A stretch of 47,932 bases of DNA, taken from the NCBI RefSeq assembly GCF_002879535.1, contig NZ_PNOT02000228.1, positions 1-47,932 on the forward strand. The letters are read 5' to 3'. Shown here in pieces: positions 36,453-44,160 of this stretch (position 1 is the stretch's first letter; each line of letters begins with the position of its first letter). The stretch comes from Mesorhizobium intechi. GTDB lineage: Bacteria > Pseudomonadota > Alphaproteobacteria > Rhizobiales > Rhizobiaceae. The position numbers and the translations under genes were made by a program. Under the pieces are notes generated by a model. That model was not told where the DNA came from, searched no databases, and saw nothing but the letters and a program-made list of their open reading frames with translations.

Positions 36453-36532
36453 TATATGCGTCTCCGGTACCGGAAAATCAAAAAAGCCGCCAAAGCGGCG
36501 GCCTTGTGCGGCTTATCGTGTTTTTCGGCCAT
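36452..36532 (-). CDS. Putative Arg-rich leader peptide of argD
   Basis: A 26-codon ORF that begins MAEKHDKP, continues with [12 protein letters not shown] and ends RYRRRI, with stop TAA overlapping the argD ATG (TAATG). The five residues RYRRR before the final Ile use codons CGG, TAC, CGG, AGA, CGC. Position, length and the Arg run next to an arginine-synthesis gene suggest a regulatory leader. No clear ribosome-binding site is seen before its ATG (GACTTC precedes), and a short frame can occur by chance, so this is a hypothesis. The argD ribosome site lies within it. Confidence 0.4.
   Translation of the reverse strand: MAEKHDKPHKAAALAAFLIFRYRRRI
36479..36502 (-). terminator. Terminator-like hairpin in the argD leader
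   Basis: Inverted repeat GCCGCC (36486-36491) with GGCGGC (36497-36502). Read on the minus strand the hairpin is followed by TTTTTT and then GATTTT, about 27-34 bp before the argD start. No gene ends upstream on this strand, so it looks like an attenuator rather than an end-of-gene terminator. It lies inside the putative leader ORF. Confidence 0.6.
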
Positions 36533-36630
36533 GAAGTCAACGAAAACGTCGCGTAGTGGCACGCGGCAAGCCCCCCGACGGGACGCCGGCTGATAAGCGA
36601 CCGGGCAAGTTGGGGAAAACCGAAAAAACC

Positions 36631-36777
36631 GATTCGTGTTGCACTTGGGACTCTTGTCACCGAGTCAGCGCATAAGGTAATTGTAGTCGAGAAATAACTA
36701 GATTTCGTGCGGCGGACCTAATCACCAGATATATGTGGTGTCTGCCCCAGCAGTGGTGCTGGGTCGGGAAAGGATTC
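36631..36777. promoter_or_regulatory. gcrA/argD divergent region with four GANTC sites
   Basis: GATTC 36631, GACTC 36649, GAGTC 36662 and GATTC 36773 are targets of the cell-cycle methylase CcrM. They lie in the 278-bp divergent spacer before gcrA. A 7-bp perfect hairpin (CCCAGCA/TGCTGGG, 36746-36763) also lies in the expected 5' leader of gcrA. No gene is seen in the spacer apart from the leader ORF. Confidence 0.6.
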
Positions 36778-36810
36778 TGATTGCCGCACGCTTAGCAGGA
36801 GCGCGGTCTC

Positions 36811-37329
36811 ATGAACTGGACTGACGAGCGGGTCGAACTTCTCAGAAAATTGTGGTCGGAGGGTCTGAGCGCAAGCCAGATCGCCGCCCAGCTTGGAGGG
36901 GTGAGCCGAAATGCCGTCATCGGTAAGGTGCACCGTCTGAAGCTGTCGGGCCGCGGCCGCGCAACGGCGACGCCGGCACGGCAGAAGAAGACGACACAAG
37001 GCTCGAGCGTGCAAAAATCGGTGGCGCGCGCCGCGAGCACGGCTCGCCACGTCACGACATCGATCGGCGCGACCGCCCTTCAGACGCAATTCGACACCGA
37101 GCCGGTGGCGCGGCACTATATCCGCCCAGTCGAGAATGTCGTTGTACCGATCTCACGGCATCTGCAGCTCGTCGAGTTGACCGAGCGCACCTGCAAATGG
37201 CCGAACGGTGATCCGTTGTCGGAGGACTTCAACTTCTGCGGCAACGAGGCCGCCGAAACCGGGCCTTATTGCAAATACCACGCCCGCGTGGCGTTCCAGC
37301 CAGCTGCGGAGCGGCGGCGGAACCGATAG
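36811..37329 (+). CDS. gcrA: GcrA cell-cycle regulator
   Basis: A 172-residue sigma70-associated regulator. The N-terminal helix-turn-helix is the GcrA signature: MNWTDERVELLRKLWSEGLS, then ASQIAAQLGGVSRNAVIGKV. The middle is an Ala/Thr/Lys-rich linker, and the C-terminal domain has LVELTERTCKWPNGDP with a C/H-rich NFCGNEAAETGPYCKYHARVA. In Caulobacter GcrA binds CcrM-methylated GANTC promoters with RNA polymerase and drives cell-cycle genes. ATG 36811 follows AGGAG by 9 bp. Four GANTC sites lie upstream, so methylation could feed back on its own gene. Convergent with corA. Confidence 0.96.
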   Translation: MNWTDERVELLRKLWSEGLSASQIAAQLGGVSRNAVIGKVHRLKLSGRGRATATPARQKKTTQGSSVQKSVARAASTARHVTTSIGATALQTQFDTEPVARHYIRPVENVVVPISRHLQLVELTERTCKWPNGDPLSEDFNFCGNEAAETGPYCKYHARVAFQPAAERRRNR

Positions 37330-37387
37330 GTAGGAAATGGGCATTGGGGCAGTATGCCCTGAACCGCTTCTTGCCTTTTGTCGGTCT

Positions 37388-38395
37388 TCATAGCCACCCA
37401 TTCTTGCGAAACCGCCAGTAGAGAAGCGCGCAGATCGTCGAGATGGTGGCCAGCACGATGGGGTAGCCATACTCCATCTTCAGTTCCGGCATGTCGGTGA
37501 AGTTCATGCCGTAGATGCCGGCGAACGCCGTCGGCACCGCCAGTATGGCCGCCCATGAGGCGAGTTTCTTGGAAATCGCCGTTTCCTGGCTCTGACCGAC
37601 CAGCAGGCTCGCCTCGAAGGCAAAGGCCAGCACCTCGCGCAGGCTGTCGATTTTTTCCTGGACGGTGCGGATGTGATCCGTCACGTCGCGAAACAGCGGG
37701 TGCATGGCTGAATGGATCTGCGGCAGGTCCGCGCTGGTCAACCGGCGGCAGACCTCCACCAGCGGGAGCGCCGCATTGCGCAGGCGCAGCAGATCGCGGC
37801 GCAGCATGTAGAGCCGCTCGATATCGGGGCCGGTCATCGGCTTCAAAAGCACCCGGTCCTCGATCATCTCGACCTCGTCCTCGATCTGCTCGAGCACCGG
37901 CATGTAGTTGTCGACGATGAAATCGAGAATGGCATAGAGGACGAAATCCTCGCCCTTGGCCAGCGAATGCGGGCAACTTTCCCAGTGCTGCCGCACGGCG
38001 GCGTAGGAAGTCGATGGGCCGTGCCTGACGCTGACGATGTAGCCCGAGCCGACGAACAGATGCGTCTCGCCGAAAGTCACCCGTCCTTCGATCAATTGCG
38101 CGGTGCGGGCGACGATGAACAGCGCATCGCCATACTGCTCGATCTTGGGCCGCTGGTGCGGATGCTCGGCATCCTCGATCGCCAGCTCATGCAGCTGGAA
38201 CTGCGCCTGGACGCGCAACAGAAGCTCACGATCCGGTTCGAGCAGCCCGATCCAGACGACATGTCCCGATTTCTTGGCCCATTCGCCGGCTTCCTCGATC
38301 GGAATGTCGGCAATACGCCGCCCGGCCGTGTAGACACTGGAGGCGATGATGCCTGATGTCGGCGTCGCGGGCTTGAACTCTCGGACATATTCCAT
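37388..38395 (-). CDS. corA: Magnesium/cobalt transporter CorA
   Basis: A 335-residue inner-membrane channel. A large N-terminal cytoplasmic domain (VWIGLLEPDRELLLRVQAQF, ELAIEDAEHPHQRPK) leads into a long helix (about 185-260). Two C-terminal transmembrane helices follow with the invariant gate motif GMN in FAGIYGMNFTDMPEL. The pore is pentameric. Position between gcrA and phoU has no obvious functional link. Confidence 0.95.
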   Translation of the reverse strand: MEYVREFKPATPTSGIIASSVYTAGRRIADIPIEEAGEWAKKSGHVVWIGLLEPDRELLLRVQAQFQLHELAIEDAEHPHQRPKIEQYGDALFIVARTAQLIEGRVTFGETHLFVGSGYIVSVRHGPSTSYAAVRQHWESCPHSLAKGEDFVLYAILDFIVDNYMPVLEQIEDEVEMIEDRVLLKPMTGPDIERLYMLRRDLLRLRNAALPLVEVCRRLTSADLPQIHSAMHPLFRDVTDHIRTVQEKIDSLREVLAFAFEASLLVGQSQETAISKKLASWAAILAVPTAFAGIYGMNFTDMPELKMEYGYPIVLATISTICALLYWRFRKNGWL

Positions 38396-38492
38396 CGCAG
38401 CCTCCTGAAAGCAGGCCCCTTCTCAAGACCTGAGAAGCTCAACGCCGGGATAGTTTAGCGCAATATGATCTGGCGTTCGAGAGGATGAACGT

Positions 38493-39218
38493 TCATTTCG
38501 CCGGAAGCGGCGCCGAAAGGCTGATCTTGTCCGTCTTGTCGCCTTTCGGCCGCTCGGCGGGCATCTGGTCGCCGGTGACGATGTAATAGATGGTCTCGGC
38601 GATGTTGGTGGCATGATCGCCGATGCGCTCGATGTTCTTGGCGCAGAACAGAAGATGCGTGCAGGGCGTGATGTTGCGCGGATCTTCCATCATGTAGGTC
38701 AGCAATTCGCGAAACAGCGACGTGTACATGGCATCGATCTGGTCGTCACGGTCGCGCACGAAGCCGATCTTGTCGACCGAGCGCGATGCATAGACATCCA
38801 GAACTTCCTTGAGCTGGGTCAGCGCCAGATTGGCCAGGGCCTCCAGGCCGCGAAACAGGCTGCTCGGCTGGCGGCCGTCGGTGACGGCGACCACCCGCTT
38901 GGCGACGTTCTTGCCGAGGTCGCCGACCCGTTCGAGGTCGGCCGAAATGCGGATGGCGCCGACAATCTCGCGCAGGTCCGTCGCCATCGGCTGGCGCTTG
39001 GCGATGATGATGATCGCCTTGTCGTCGATCTCGCGCTGCCCCTCGTCCAGCACCGCATCGTCGTTAATGACCTTCTGGGCCAGCCCCGGATCGGCGTTGA
39101 CGAGAGCGGCGACCGCCTGTTCGACCATGCGCTCGGCATGGCCGCCCATCGACGCGATGCGCTTCGACAGATATTTCAGCTCCTCGTCAAAGGCGCTCAT
39201 GATGTGCACGGACTGCAT
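38493..39218 (-). CDS. phoU: Phosphate-transport regulator PhoU
   Basis: A 241-residue protein with two PhoU three-helix repeats (SAFDEELKYLSKRIASMGG, and the second near 125 with metal-binding E/D residues such as DDQIDAMYTSLFREL). PhoU restrains PhoR signalling and high-affinity phosphate uptake. The start is MQSVHIMSAF at 39218; the Rhizobiales proteins I recall begin similarly, so the longer form is kept. It follows phoR by 108 bp. The pst genes, usually between phoR and phoU, are absent from the window. A CTGTCAT half-site lies upstream. Confidence 0.93.
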   Translation of the reverse strand: MQSVHIMSAFDEELKYLSKRIASMGGHAERMVEQAVAALVNADPGLAQKVINDDAVLDEGQREIDDKAIIIIAKRQPMATDLREIVGAIRISADLERVGDLGKNVAKRVVAVTDGRQPSSLFRGLEALANLALTQLKEVLDVYASRSVDKIGFVRDRDDQIDAMYTSLFRELLTYMMEDPRNITPCTHLLFCAKNIERIGDHATNIAETIYYIVTGDQMPAERPKGDKTDKISLSAPLPAK

Positions 39219-39283
39219 GGATGAAATGCCTTCCCACCGGTTCTTGAGTCGTTTCCTCGAATCCCCGCTGATACGCTAGCCGG

Positions 39284-39290
39284 ATGACAG
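39284..39290 (-). promoter_or_regulatory. Possible PHO-box half-site before phoU
   Basis: Minus-strand CTGTCAT, an exact half of the PHO box, about 66 bp before the phoU ATG. The expected second direct repeat 11 bp away is poor (CTAGCGT), so only weak support. Confidence 0.3.
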
Positions 39291-39326
39291 AAAAAAGAAA
39301 CGCCTCCAGGGGAAACTAGGGCACTA

Positions 39327-40589
39327 TCAGTGCGTCGGCAAATGAACCGAGAAGGCGGCGCCCTTACCGACCTCGGACTTGATCGTCAGCCTGGCATTGT
39401 GGCGCGTCAGGATGTGCTTGACGATCGACAGGCCAAGGCCGGTGCCTTTCTGGGTCCGGCTGGTCTCGACATCGATGCGATAGAAGCGCTCGGTGATGCG
39501 CGGAATGTGCTCCTCGGGAATGCCGGGACCGAAATCCCGGATGGTGACGTCGATGCCGGGTTCGGAACCGTCATCGGCGGGCGCGATCGACACCACGACA
39601 CGGCCGCCGGACTGGCCGTATTTGCAGGCATTTTCCAGCAAGTTCTCGAAAACCTGGAACAGCTCGTCGCGATCGCCCGGCACATCGAGAGGTCCCTTGG
39701 CGAAATCACGCTCGATGACGACGCCGTTCTCGCGCGCAAGCGGGGCCAGTGAATCGATGACGCTGTCGACGGTCTGGCGCAGGTCGACCTCGGTTCCGGG
39801 CTTCAGATAGGGCTTCATCTCCAGCCGGGACAGCGACAGCAGGTCATCGATCAGGCGCGCCATACGGCCGGTCTGGTTCTGCATGATCTGCAGGAATTGG
39901 TCGCGCGCCGCCGGATCGTTGCGGGCCGGTCCGCGCAACGTTTCGATGAAACCGGCGATCGAGGCGAGCGGGGTACGCAATTCGTGGCTGGCATTGGCGA
40001 TGAAATCGGCGCGCATGCGGTCGATCCTGCGCGTCTCGCTCTGGTCCTTGAACACCAGCACATAGAGGTCGGTGCCGTGCCCGACCGAGGACGCGCTCAC
40101 CCGGTAGGCCCGTTCGACCGGCAGCTTTTCGGTATAGTCGACCACATCGGAGGCGATCGTGCCCGACAGCACGCTGTCGAGCAGCGTCTGCATTTCCGGC
40201 GCCCGGAATTTCAGCGGCAGCGACAGGCCCGGTGCGATGCCGCCAAAAGCGGCAAAGGCGGCGGCGTTGGCATGGACGATGGTGGCGGCGCGGTCGAAAA
40301 TGATCAGCGGGTCGGCGACGGCCGCCGCCAGATATTCGCCCGACAGGCGTTGCAGGCCGATCGCCTCGATCGCGGCGGCATTCTCGCCGGACTGGCGCAG
40401 GCCCGCGGCCGGCAGCATCGCAGCGACGAGCAACAGGAGCAGCGCCGGCACCAGCACGTAGGCGGAAATATTGGCAAAGGCAAAAGCGCTCAGAACCGCG
40501 ACGACACCGGCCGCGAGCAGCCAGCGGCTGCTCCACAGCCGGGCGGCGGCTTGCGCCATGCCTTTGTGCTCCACGTCCAGGTCAGTCAT
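39327..40589 (-). CDS. phoR: Phosphate-sensing histidine kinase PhoR
   Basis: About 420 residues. Two N-terminal helices (LLAAGVVAVLSAFAF and YVLVPALLLLLVAAML), a PAS domain (LAAAVADPLIIFDRAATIVH), HisKA with DFIANASHELRTPLASIAGF, N box FENLLENACKYG, DFGPGIP and GTGLGLSIV boxes. The lack of a large periplasmic region fits PhoR. With phoU downstream the call is firm. ATG 40589 (MTDLDVEHKG) is chosen; the frame is open to 40736 but that part overlaps the ppk2 promoter and gene. The ribosome site is weak. Divergent from ppk2. Confidence 0.9.
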   Translation of the reverse strand: MTDLDVEHKGMAQAAARLWSSRWLLAAGVVAVLSAFAFANISAYVLVPALLLLLVAAMLPAAGLRQSGENAAAIEAIGLQRLSGEYLAAAVADPLIIFDRAATIVHANAAAFAAFGGIAPGLSLPLKFRAPEMQTLLDSVLSGTIASDVVDYTEKLPVERAYRVSASSVGHGTDLYVLVFKDQSETRRIDRMRADFIANASHELRTPLASIAGFIETLRGPARNDPAARDQFLQIMQNQTGRMARLIDDLLSLSRLEMKPYLKPGTEVDLRQTVDSVIDSLAPLARENGVVIERDFAKGPLDVPGDRDELFQVFENLLENACKYGQSGGRVVVSIAPADDGSEPGIDVTIRDFGPGIPEEHIPRITERFYRIDVETSRTQKGTGLGLSIVKHILTRHNARLTIKSEVGKGAAFSVHLPTH

Positions 40590-40708
40590 TCGCTCGCGCG
40601 CCCGCGTCCCATGCCGTCCCACCGATCGTGCGGCGACGGAAACTTCCGCTGGACCGCTCCGGAGGCTCCCAATAGCATGAGTCCACAAGCTTAGAAGGGT
40701 TCGTCTCG

Positions 40709-41617
40709 ATGAAAAAAAACAAGGAAAATCCCGCAACGCCGACGTCAGCTCCGCTGAAGATCAGGATCGACGGCAAGGAACGGGAGTTCGACATCGAGAA
40801 TCCCGAGCTCCCGGACTGGGTCGAGGACAACAAGCTGACCGCGGGCGGCTACCCCTACGACAAGAAGATGAACAGCGACGACTATAGCGAGACGCTCGAG
40901 AAATTGCAGATCGAGCTGGTGAAGGCGCAGGCATGGCTGCAGGCGACCGGCAAGCGGGTGATGGCGCTGTTCGAGGGCCGCGACGCCGCCGGCAAGGGCG
41001 GCACGATCTTCGTGGTGCGCCAGTATCTCAATCCGCGCACCGCGCGCAACGTGGCGCTGACCAAGCCAACCGCCACAGAACTTGGACAATGGTACTACCA
41101 GCGTTATGTCGACCATTTCCCGACGTCGGGCGAATTCGTCACCTTCGACCGCTCCTGGTACAACCGTGCCGGCGTCGAGCCGGTGATGGGCTTCTGCACA
41201 CCCGAACAGCATGAGAAATTTCTCGACGAGACGCCGCATTTCGAACGGATGATCGTCAACGACGACATCCACTTCTTCAAATTCTGGCTGAACATCGGCC
41301 GGGAAACGCAGCTCGAGCGTTTTCACGATCGCCGCTACAGCCCGCTGAAGAGCTGGAAATTCTCGCCGATCGACGTCGCCGGCATCACCAAATGGGATGA
41401 TTACACCAAGGCGCGCGACAGCATGTTCGAGCGCACCCACAAGGCGTTCGCGCCATGGATCATCGTGCGGGCCAATGACAAGCGCCGCGCGCGGGTGGCG
41501 GTGATGCGGCGTATCCTGTTGTCGCTGCCCTATGAGGGGCGCGATCTCGATATCCTCGGCAAGGAAGACAAGAAGATCATCGGCGAAGGGCCATCATTCC
41601 TCGGCAAGGAAGGCTAG
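40709..41617 (+). CDS. ppk2: Polyphosphate kinase 2
   Basis: A 302-residue single-domain PPK2. Walker [12 protein letters not shown] (about 88-98), Walker [18 protein letters not shown], and the lid [18 protein letters not shown] all match. It transfers phosphate between polyphosphate and nucleotides (ADP or GDP) in the cytosol. It is divergent from phoR, suggesting joint control with phosphate status. Length and single domain fit class I enzymes, which tend to act on nucleoside diphosphates. Confidence 0.95.
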   Translation: MKKNKENPATPTSAPLKIRIDGKEREFDIENPELPDWVEDNKLTAGGYPYDKKMNSDDYSETLEKLQIELVKAQAWLQATGKRVMALFEGRDAAGKGGTIFVVRQYLNPRTARNVALTKPTATELGQWYYQRYVDHFPTSGEFVTFDRSWYNRAGVEPVMGFCTPEQHEKFLDETPHFERMIVNDDIHFFKFWLNIGRETQLERFHDRRYSPLKSWKFSPIDVAGITKWDDYTKARDSMFERTHKAFAPWIIVRANDKRRARVAVMRRILLSLPYEGRDLDILGKEDKKIIGEGPSFLGKEG

Positions 41618-41673
41618 GCCTTCGCGCCGCGCGGCCACCGGGCAGCGCGGCGCGTGGCTCTTGAGGCGGTTGC

Positions 41674-42438
41674 TCAGGCCGCGAGCCGCGCGATCCGCTG
41701 CAGGCGCCGCAGCGTGGTGTCGTCCTGCAACGCCTGCTGGAACAGCGATATCTCCTGGTCGATGCGGTCGCACAGCGCGCCAGTGTTGCCCTTGAGCAGG
41801 CCGCGGGTCTGCAGCAGGGCGGCAACCGGCTTCTTGGCGAGCTGCCTGGCGCGGCCGAGTGTCGCCTCCTCCGCGCCGTCATGGACGATCTCGGCGACGA
41901 GGCCGAGTGCCCTGGCGTCCTCGGCGTGCAGCGTGTCGCCGAGACAGAAGAAGCGGAAGGCGCCGGCATAGCCGAGCTTCTGCGGCGCCAGGATGCTGGT
42001 CGCCGCATCCGGCACAAGGCCGAAATCGACGAATGGCACCCGGAACGTGCTTTCATTCGAGGCGATCACCATGTCGCAGTGGAACAGGATGGTGCAGCCG
42101 ACACCGACGGCATCGCCGTCGACGCAAGCGAGGATGGGCTTGGGGAACGTCGCCAGCGTGCGGAACATGTCGGTGACGGCGGCGATCAGCTTCTGATGCT
42201 TGGTGGCGTCGAGGAATTCGGAAAAGTCGCCGCCGAGGCAGAAGCAGCCCGCCAGGCCACGCAGCACGACGACACGGACCTCGTCATTGTCGGCGGCTTC
42301 GTGGAACGTCCTGGCAAGGCTTTCATAGGCCCTTCTGTCGAGCACAGGCCGGCCGTCAGTCGACGACACGGTGACGATCAGCGTGTGGTTGCGCAGTTCC
42401 GGTTGCGGGTGCGGGTTCATGGCGGTCTCCAACCTCAT
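41674..42438 (-). CDS. Crotonase-fold enzyme (enoyl-CoA hydratase/isomerase type) coupled to luxI
   Basis: A 254-residue crotonase-superfamily protein. The oxyanion loop is GLAGCFCLGGDFSEFLD (near 61-77) and VDGDAVGVGCTILFHCDMVI (near 107-125). The two catalytic positions differ from hydratases: the first Glu position is Thr116 (GVGCT) and the later position, Glu in isomerases, is D144 in GLVPDAATS. The pattern VPFVDFGLVPDAATSILAP resembles Delta3-Delta2-enoyl-CoA isomerases. Its ATG overlaps the luxI stop (ATGA) and has AAGGAGG upstream, so it is co-translated with LuxI. It may shape the acyl chain of the signal. Confidence 0.85.
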   Translation of the reverse strand: MRLETAMNPHPQPELRNHTLIVTVSSTDGRPVLDRRAYESLARTFHEAADNDEVRVVVLRGLAGCFCLGGDFSEFLDATKHQKLIAAVTDMFRTLATFPKPILACVDGDAVGVGCTILFHCDMVIASNESTFRVPFVDFGLVPDAATSILAPQKLGYAGAFRFFCLGDTLHAEDARALGLVAEIVHDGAEEATLGRARQLAKKPVAALLQTRGLLKGNTGALCDRIDQEISLFQQALQDDTTLRRLQRIARLAA

Positions 42439-43073
42439 GACGCCCTCCTTTGGCCGAACATGTCGGGATATCCCCGGGCCATGACGGGAGCATGGTGGTT
42501 GCGGCGCGAACGCACAACGTCCAGCGTGTGCTCATTGAAGGAGAGCAGGGTCGCCACGACCTGCTGATTGCCATAGGTGCGCTGATAGCCCAACGGCGTC
42601 GCCAGGAAATGCAGTTGCAAGGCGCGCAGCACCCACATCGGCTCGAACTCGATGATCACCTTGTCGACACCGCGCTTCAGCCCCCATTCGACGAAGCCGG
42701 CGATCAATTCGGTTCCGACGGTCGAGACGCCGCGACGACCATCGCGAAAGCCGGGCGCCACGGCATAGCGGGTCAATTCCCAGATGTTGGGGCCTGACGG
42801 TGGCGTTCCTTCGGAGAGGTCAGCCAGGACCTCCGTCAGCAGATGAGGCCGCGTGGTCGGCAACATCCGTTGATAGCCCGCGACTTCGTTGCCCCTGATG
42901 ACGATCTGATGCACAGCCTCGTCATGGTCGAACTGGTCGACCTCGAATCCGTCCGGTCGCCGCAGGTCCTCCCACCCCATCTCCTCGACAAATATCTGGT
43001 AGCGTAGACGATGGACGGCCTCCCAAAGGTCGGGCCGTTCCATCAATTCCTGAGTTGTAAGACAAAAAAGCAT
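42435..43073 (-). CDS. Acyl-homoserine-lactone synthase (LuxI family)
   Basis: A 212-residue LuxI-family enzyme that makes an acyl-homoserine lactone from SAM and acyl-ACP. The invariant residues are in place: R24 and F28 (RLRYQIF), W34, D46 and D49 (EVDQFDHDEAVH), R69, E99 and R102 (NIWELTRYAV). It ends with a variable tail and overlaps the downstream crotonase gene. A LuxR-type gene lies upstream in the same direction. I cannot assign the acyl chain. Similar to Mesorhizobium synthases in general look, but no specific name is claimed. Confidence 0.94.
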   Translation of the reverse strand: MLFCLTTQELMERPDLWEAVHRLRYQIFVEEMGWEDLRRPDGFEVDQFDHDEAVHQIVIRGNEVAGYQRMLPTTRPHLLTEVLADLSEGTPPSGPNIWELTRYAVAPGFRDGRRGVSTVGTELIAGFVEWGLKRGVDKVIIEFEPMWVLRALQLHFLATPLGYQRTYGNQQVVATLLSFNEHTLDVVRSRRNHHAPVMARGYPDMFGQRRAS

Positions 43074-43153
43074 GCCGTCGTCTCCTGGGTTTAAGAGGAA
43101 GATACGGCCGTGCCTCGACGAGAAAATTGCGTGATCACGTAGGCAAGAAGTTC

Positions 43154-43174
43154 TAGGTCGGCACGGCCGACCTA
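43154..43174. promoter_or_regulatory. Candidate lux-box palindrome between luxR and luxI
   Basis: A perfect 9-bp inverted repeat (TAGGTCGGC and GCCGACCTA) with a 3-base ACG centre. Its outer end overlaps the luxR stop codon, and it lies about 81 bp upstream of the luxI ATG. No T-run follows on the minus strand, so a LuxR-family operator is a better reading than a terminator. A second, shorter dyad CGTGATCACG lies at 43130-43139. Confidence 0.5.
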
Positions 43175-43930
43175 ACTAATGTAGCCGCGCCTTATCGCTT
43201 CGGCGACGGCTTGGACCCGGTTGACGGCACCGAGTTTGCTTTTGGCGTTAAGAAGATGTTTCTCCGACGTGTGTTCGGAGATGCCAAGGATTTGCGAAAT
43301 CTCCCATTCCGACTTGCCGACGGCGGCCCATTGCAGGCATTCGCGCTCGCGCGGGGTCAGTTCGATGTGGTCGATGGTCTTGCTCGCCATGGTGTGGATT
43401 TGCATGGCGCGGCCAACGGCATAGGTGGAGACCAGCGACACAAGGCCGAACTCGGCCGCCGACAGCTGCACGGCCTCGCCACCCAGCGACACCATGACGA
43501 TCTGGCCATCGAGCGTGATCAGCGGGAAGGCCAGCCCGTCGCGCAGCTTGAAGGCGCCGGCATCGCCCATCACCTCATCGCTGCTCTTGTCGAAGCTGAT
43601 GCCCTGGGCGGCTTCGCGCCACTGGAACGGCGCCTGCAGCTGCTTCATGTGGCTGACCACCGGATCGTGGTCGACATAGTTGCGCGCCACGTAGCGCTCC
43701 AGCCATTCCACAGGCCAGTCGCAAAGCAGCACATGCTCCTTTTGCTGCCCTGTCGGTGTGGCTGGCTGCGGAACGGTTCCCGCCATCAGCGCGGTCAGGC
43801 CGAAATCCGACGTTATGCCCAACAGTTTCTCGCAAACCGCCGCCGCCGTTCCGGCGTGCTGCAGTTGGTCTATGTATTCCAGCGTGCGATCGAATTGGCC
43901 CATCGCAACATTAACCCCATGTTGCCTCAT
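43172..43930 (-). CDS. LuxR-family quorum-sensing regulator
   Basis: About 252 residues. The autoinducer-binding domain has the conserved pocket residues W, Y, D, P and W in CDWPVEWLERYVARNYVDHD and FQW. The C-terminal LuxR helix-turn-helix is LTPRERECLQWAAVGKSEWE followed by ISQILGISEHTSEKHLLNAK, and the protein ends AEAIRRGYIS. It should bind the acyl-homoserine lactone made by the LuxI downstream. The start is uncertain: ATG 43903 (MGQFDRTLEYI) is an alternative; neither has a clear ribosome site. Same strand as luxI, 98 bp apart. Confidence 0.93.
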   Translation of the reverse strand: MRQHGVNVAMGQFDRTLEYIDQLQHAGTAAAVCEKLLGITSDFGLTALMAGTVPQPATPTGQQKEHVLLCDWPVEWLERYVARNYVDHDPVVSHMKQLQAPFQWREAAQGISFDKSSDEVMGDAGAFKLRDGLAFPLITLDGQIVMVSLGGEAVQLSAAEFGLVSLVSTYAVGRAMQIHTMASKTIDHIELTPRERECLQWAAVGKSEWEISQILGISEHTSEKHLLNAKSKLGAVNRVQAVAEAIRRGYIS

Positions 43931-44160
43931 GCATTGAGATCAATGGTCCATGCGTTGTCTGCATTTAGCCACCGACCACGGATTGCAACACGCACATTCT
44001 CGGTTGTGGTTCTCGGCCCTGATTCCCCAACCAGAGCAGCCACCGCTGTTTGCAAACGTGCTAAAGCATAACCTGAAATTGGCGCGTTGAAATCAAAAAC
44101 CGTTGTGCCTGTACCATTTTCGTACCAGAACCGGTGCGAAGACGAGTGCGGCGGAGTTCT
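43931..44160. other. 230-bp divergent spacer of luxR and solute-binding gene
   Basis: No gene seen. The part 44050-44110 is relatively AT-rich (GCTAAAGCATAACCTGAAATTG) and likely holds promoters for both directions. I find no clear lux box on this side. Confidence 0.4.

Noticed and set aside
43130..43139. CGTGATCACG dyad as the main lux box
   Set aside because: Only 10 bp long and common by chance in GC-rich DNA; the 21-bp palindrome at 43154 is a much stronger candidate.
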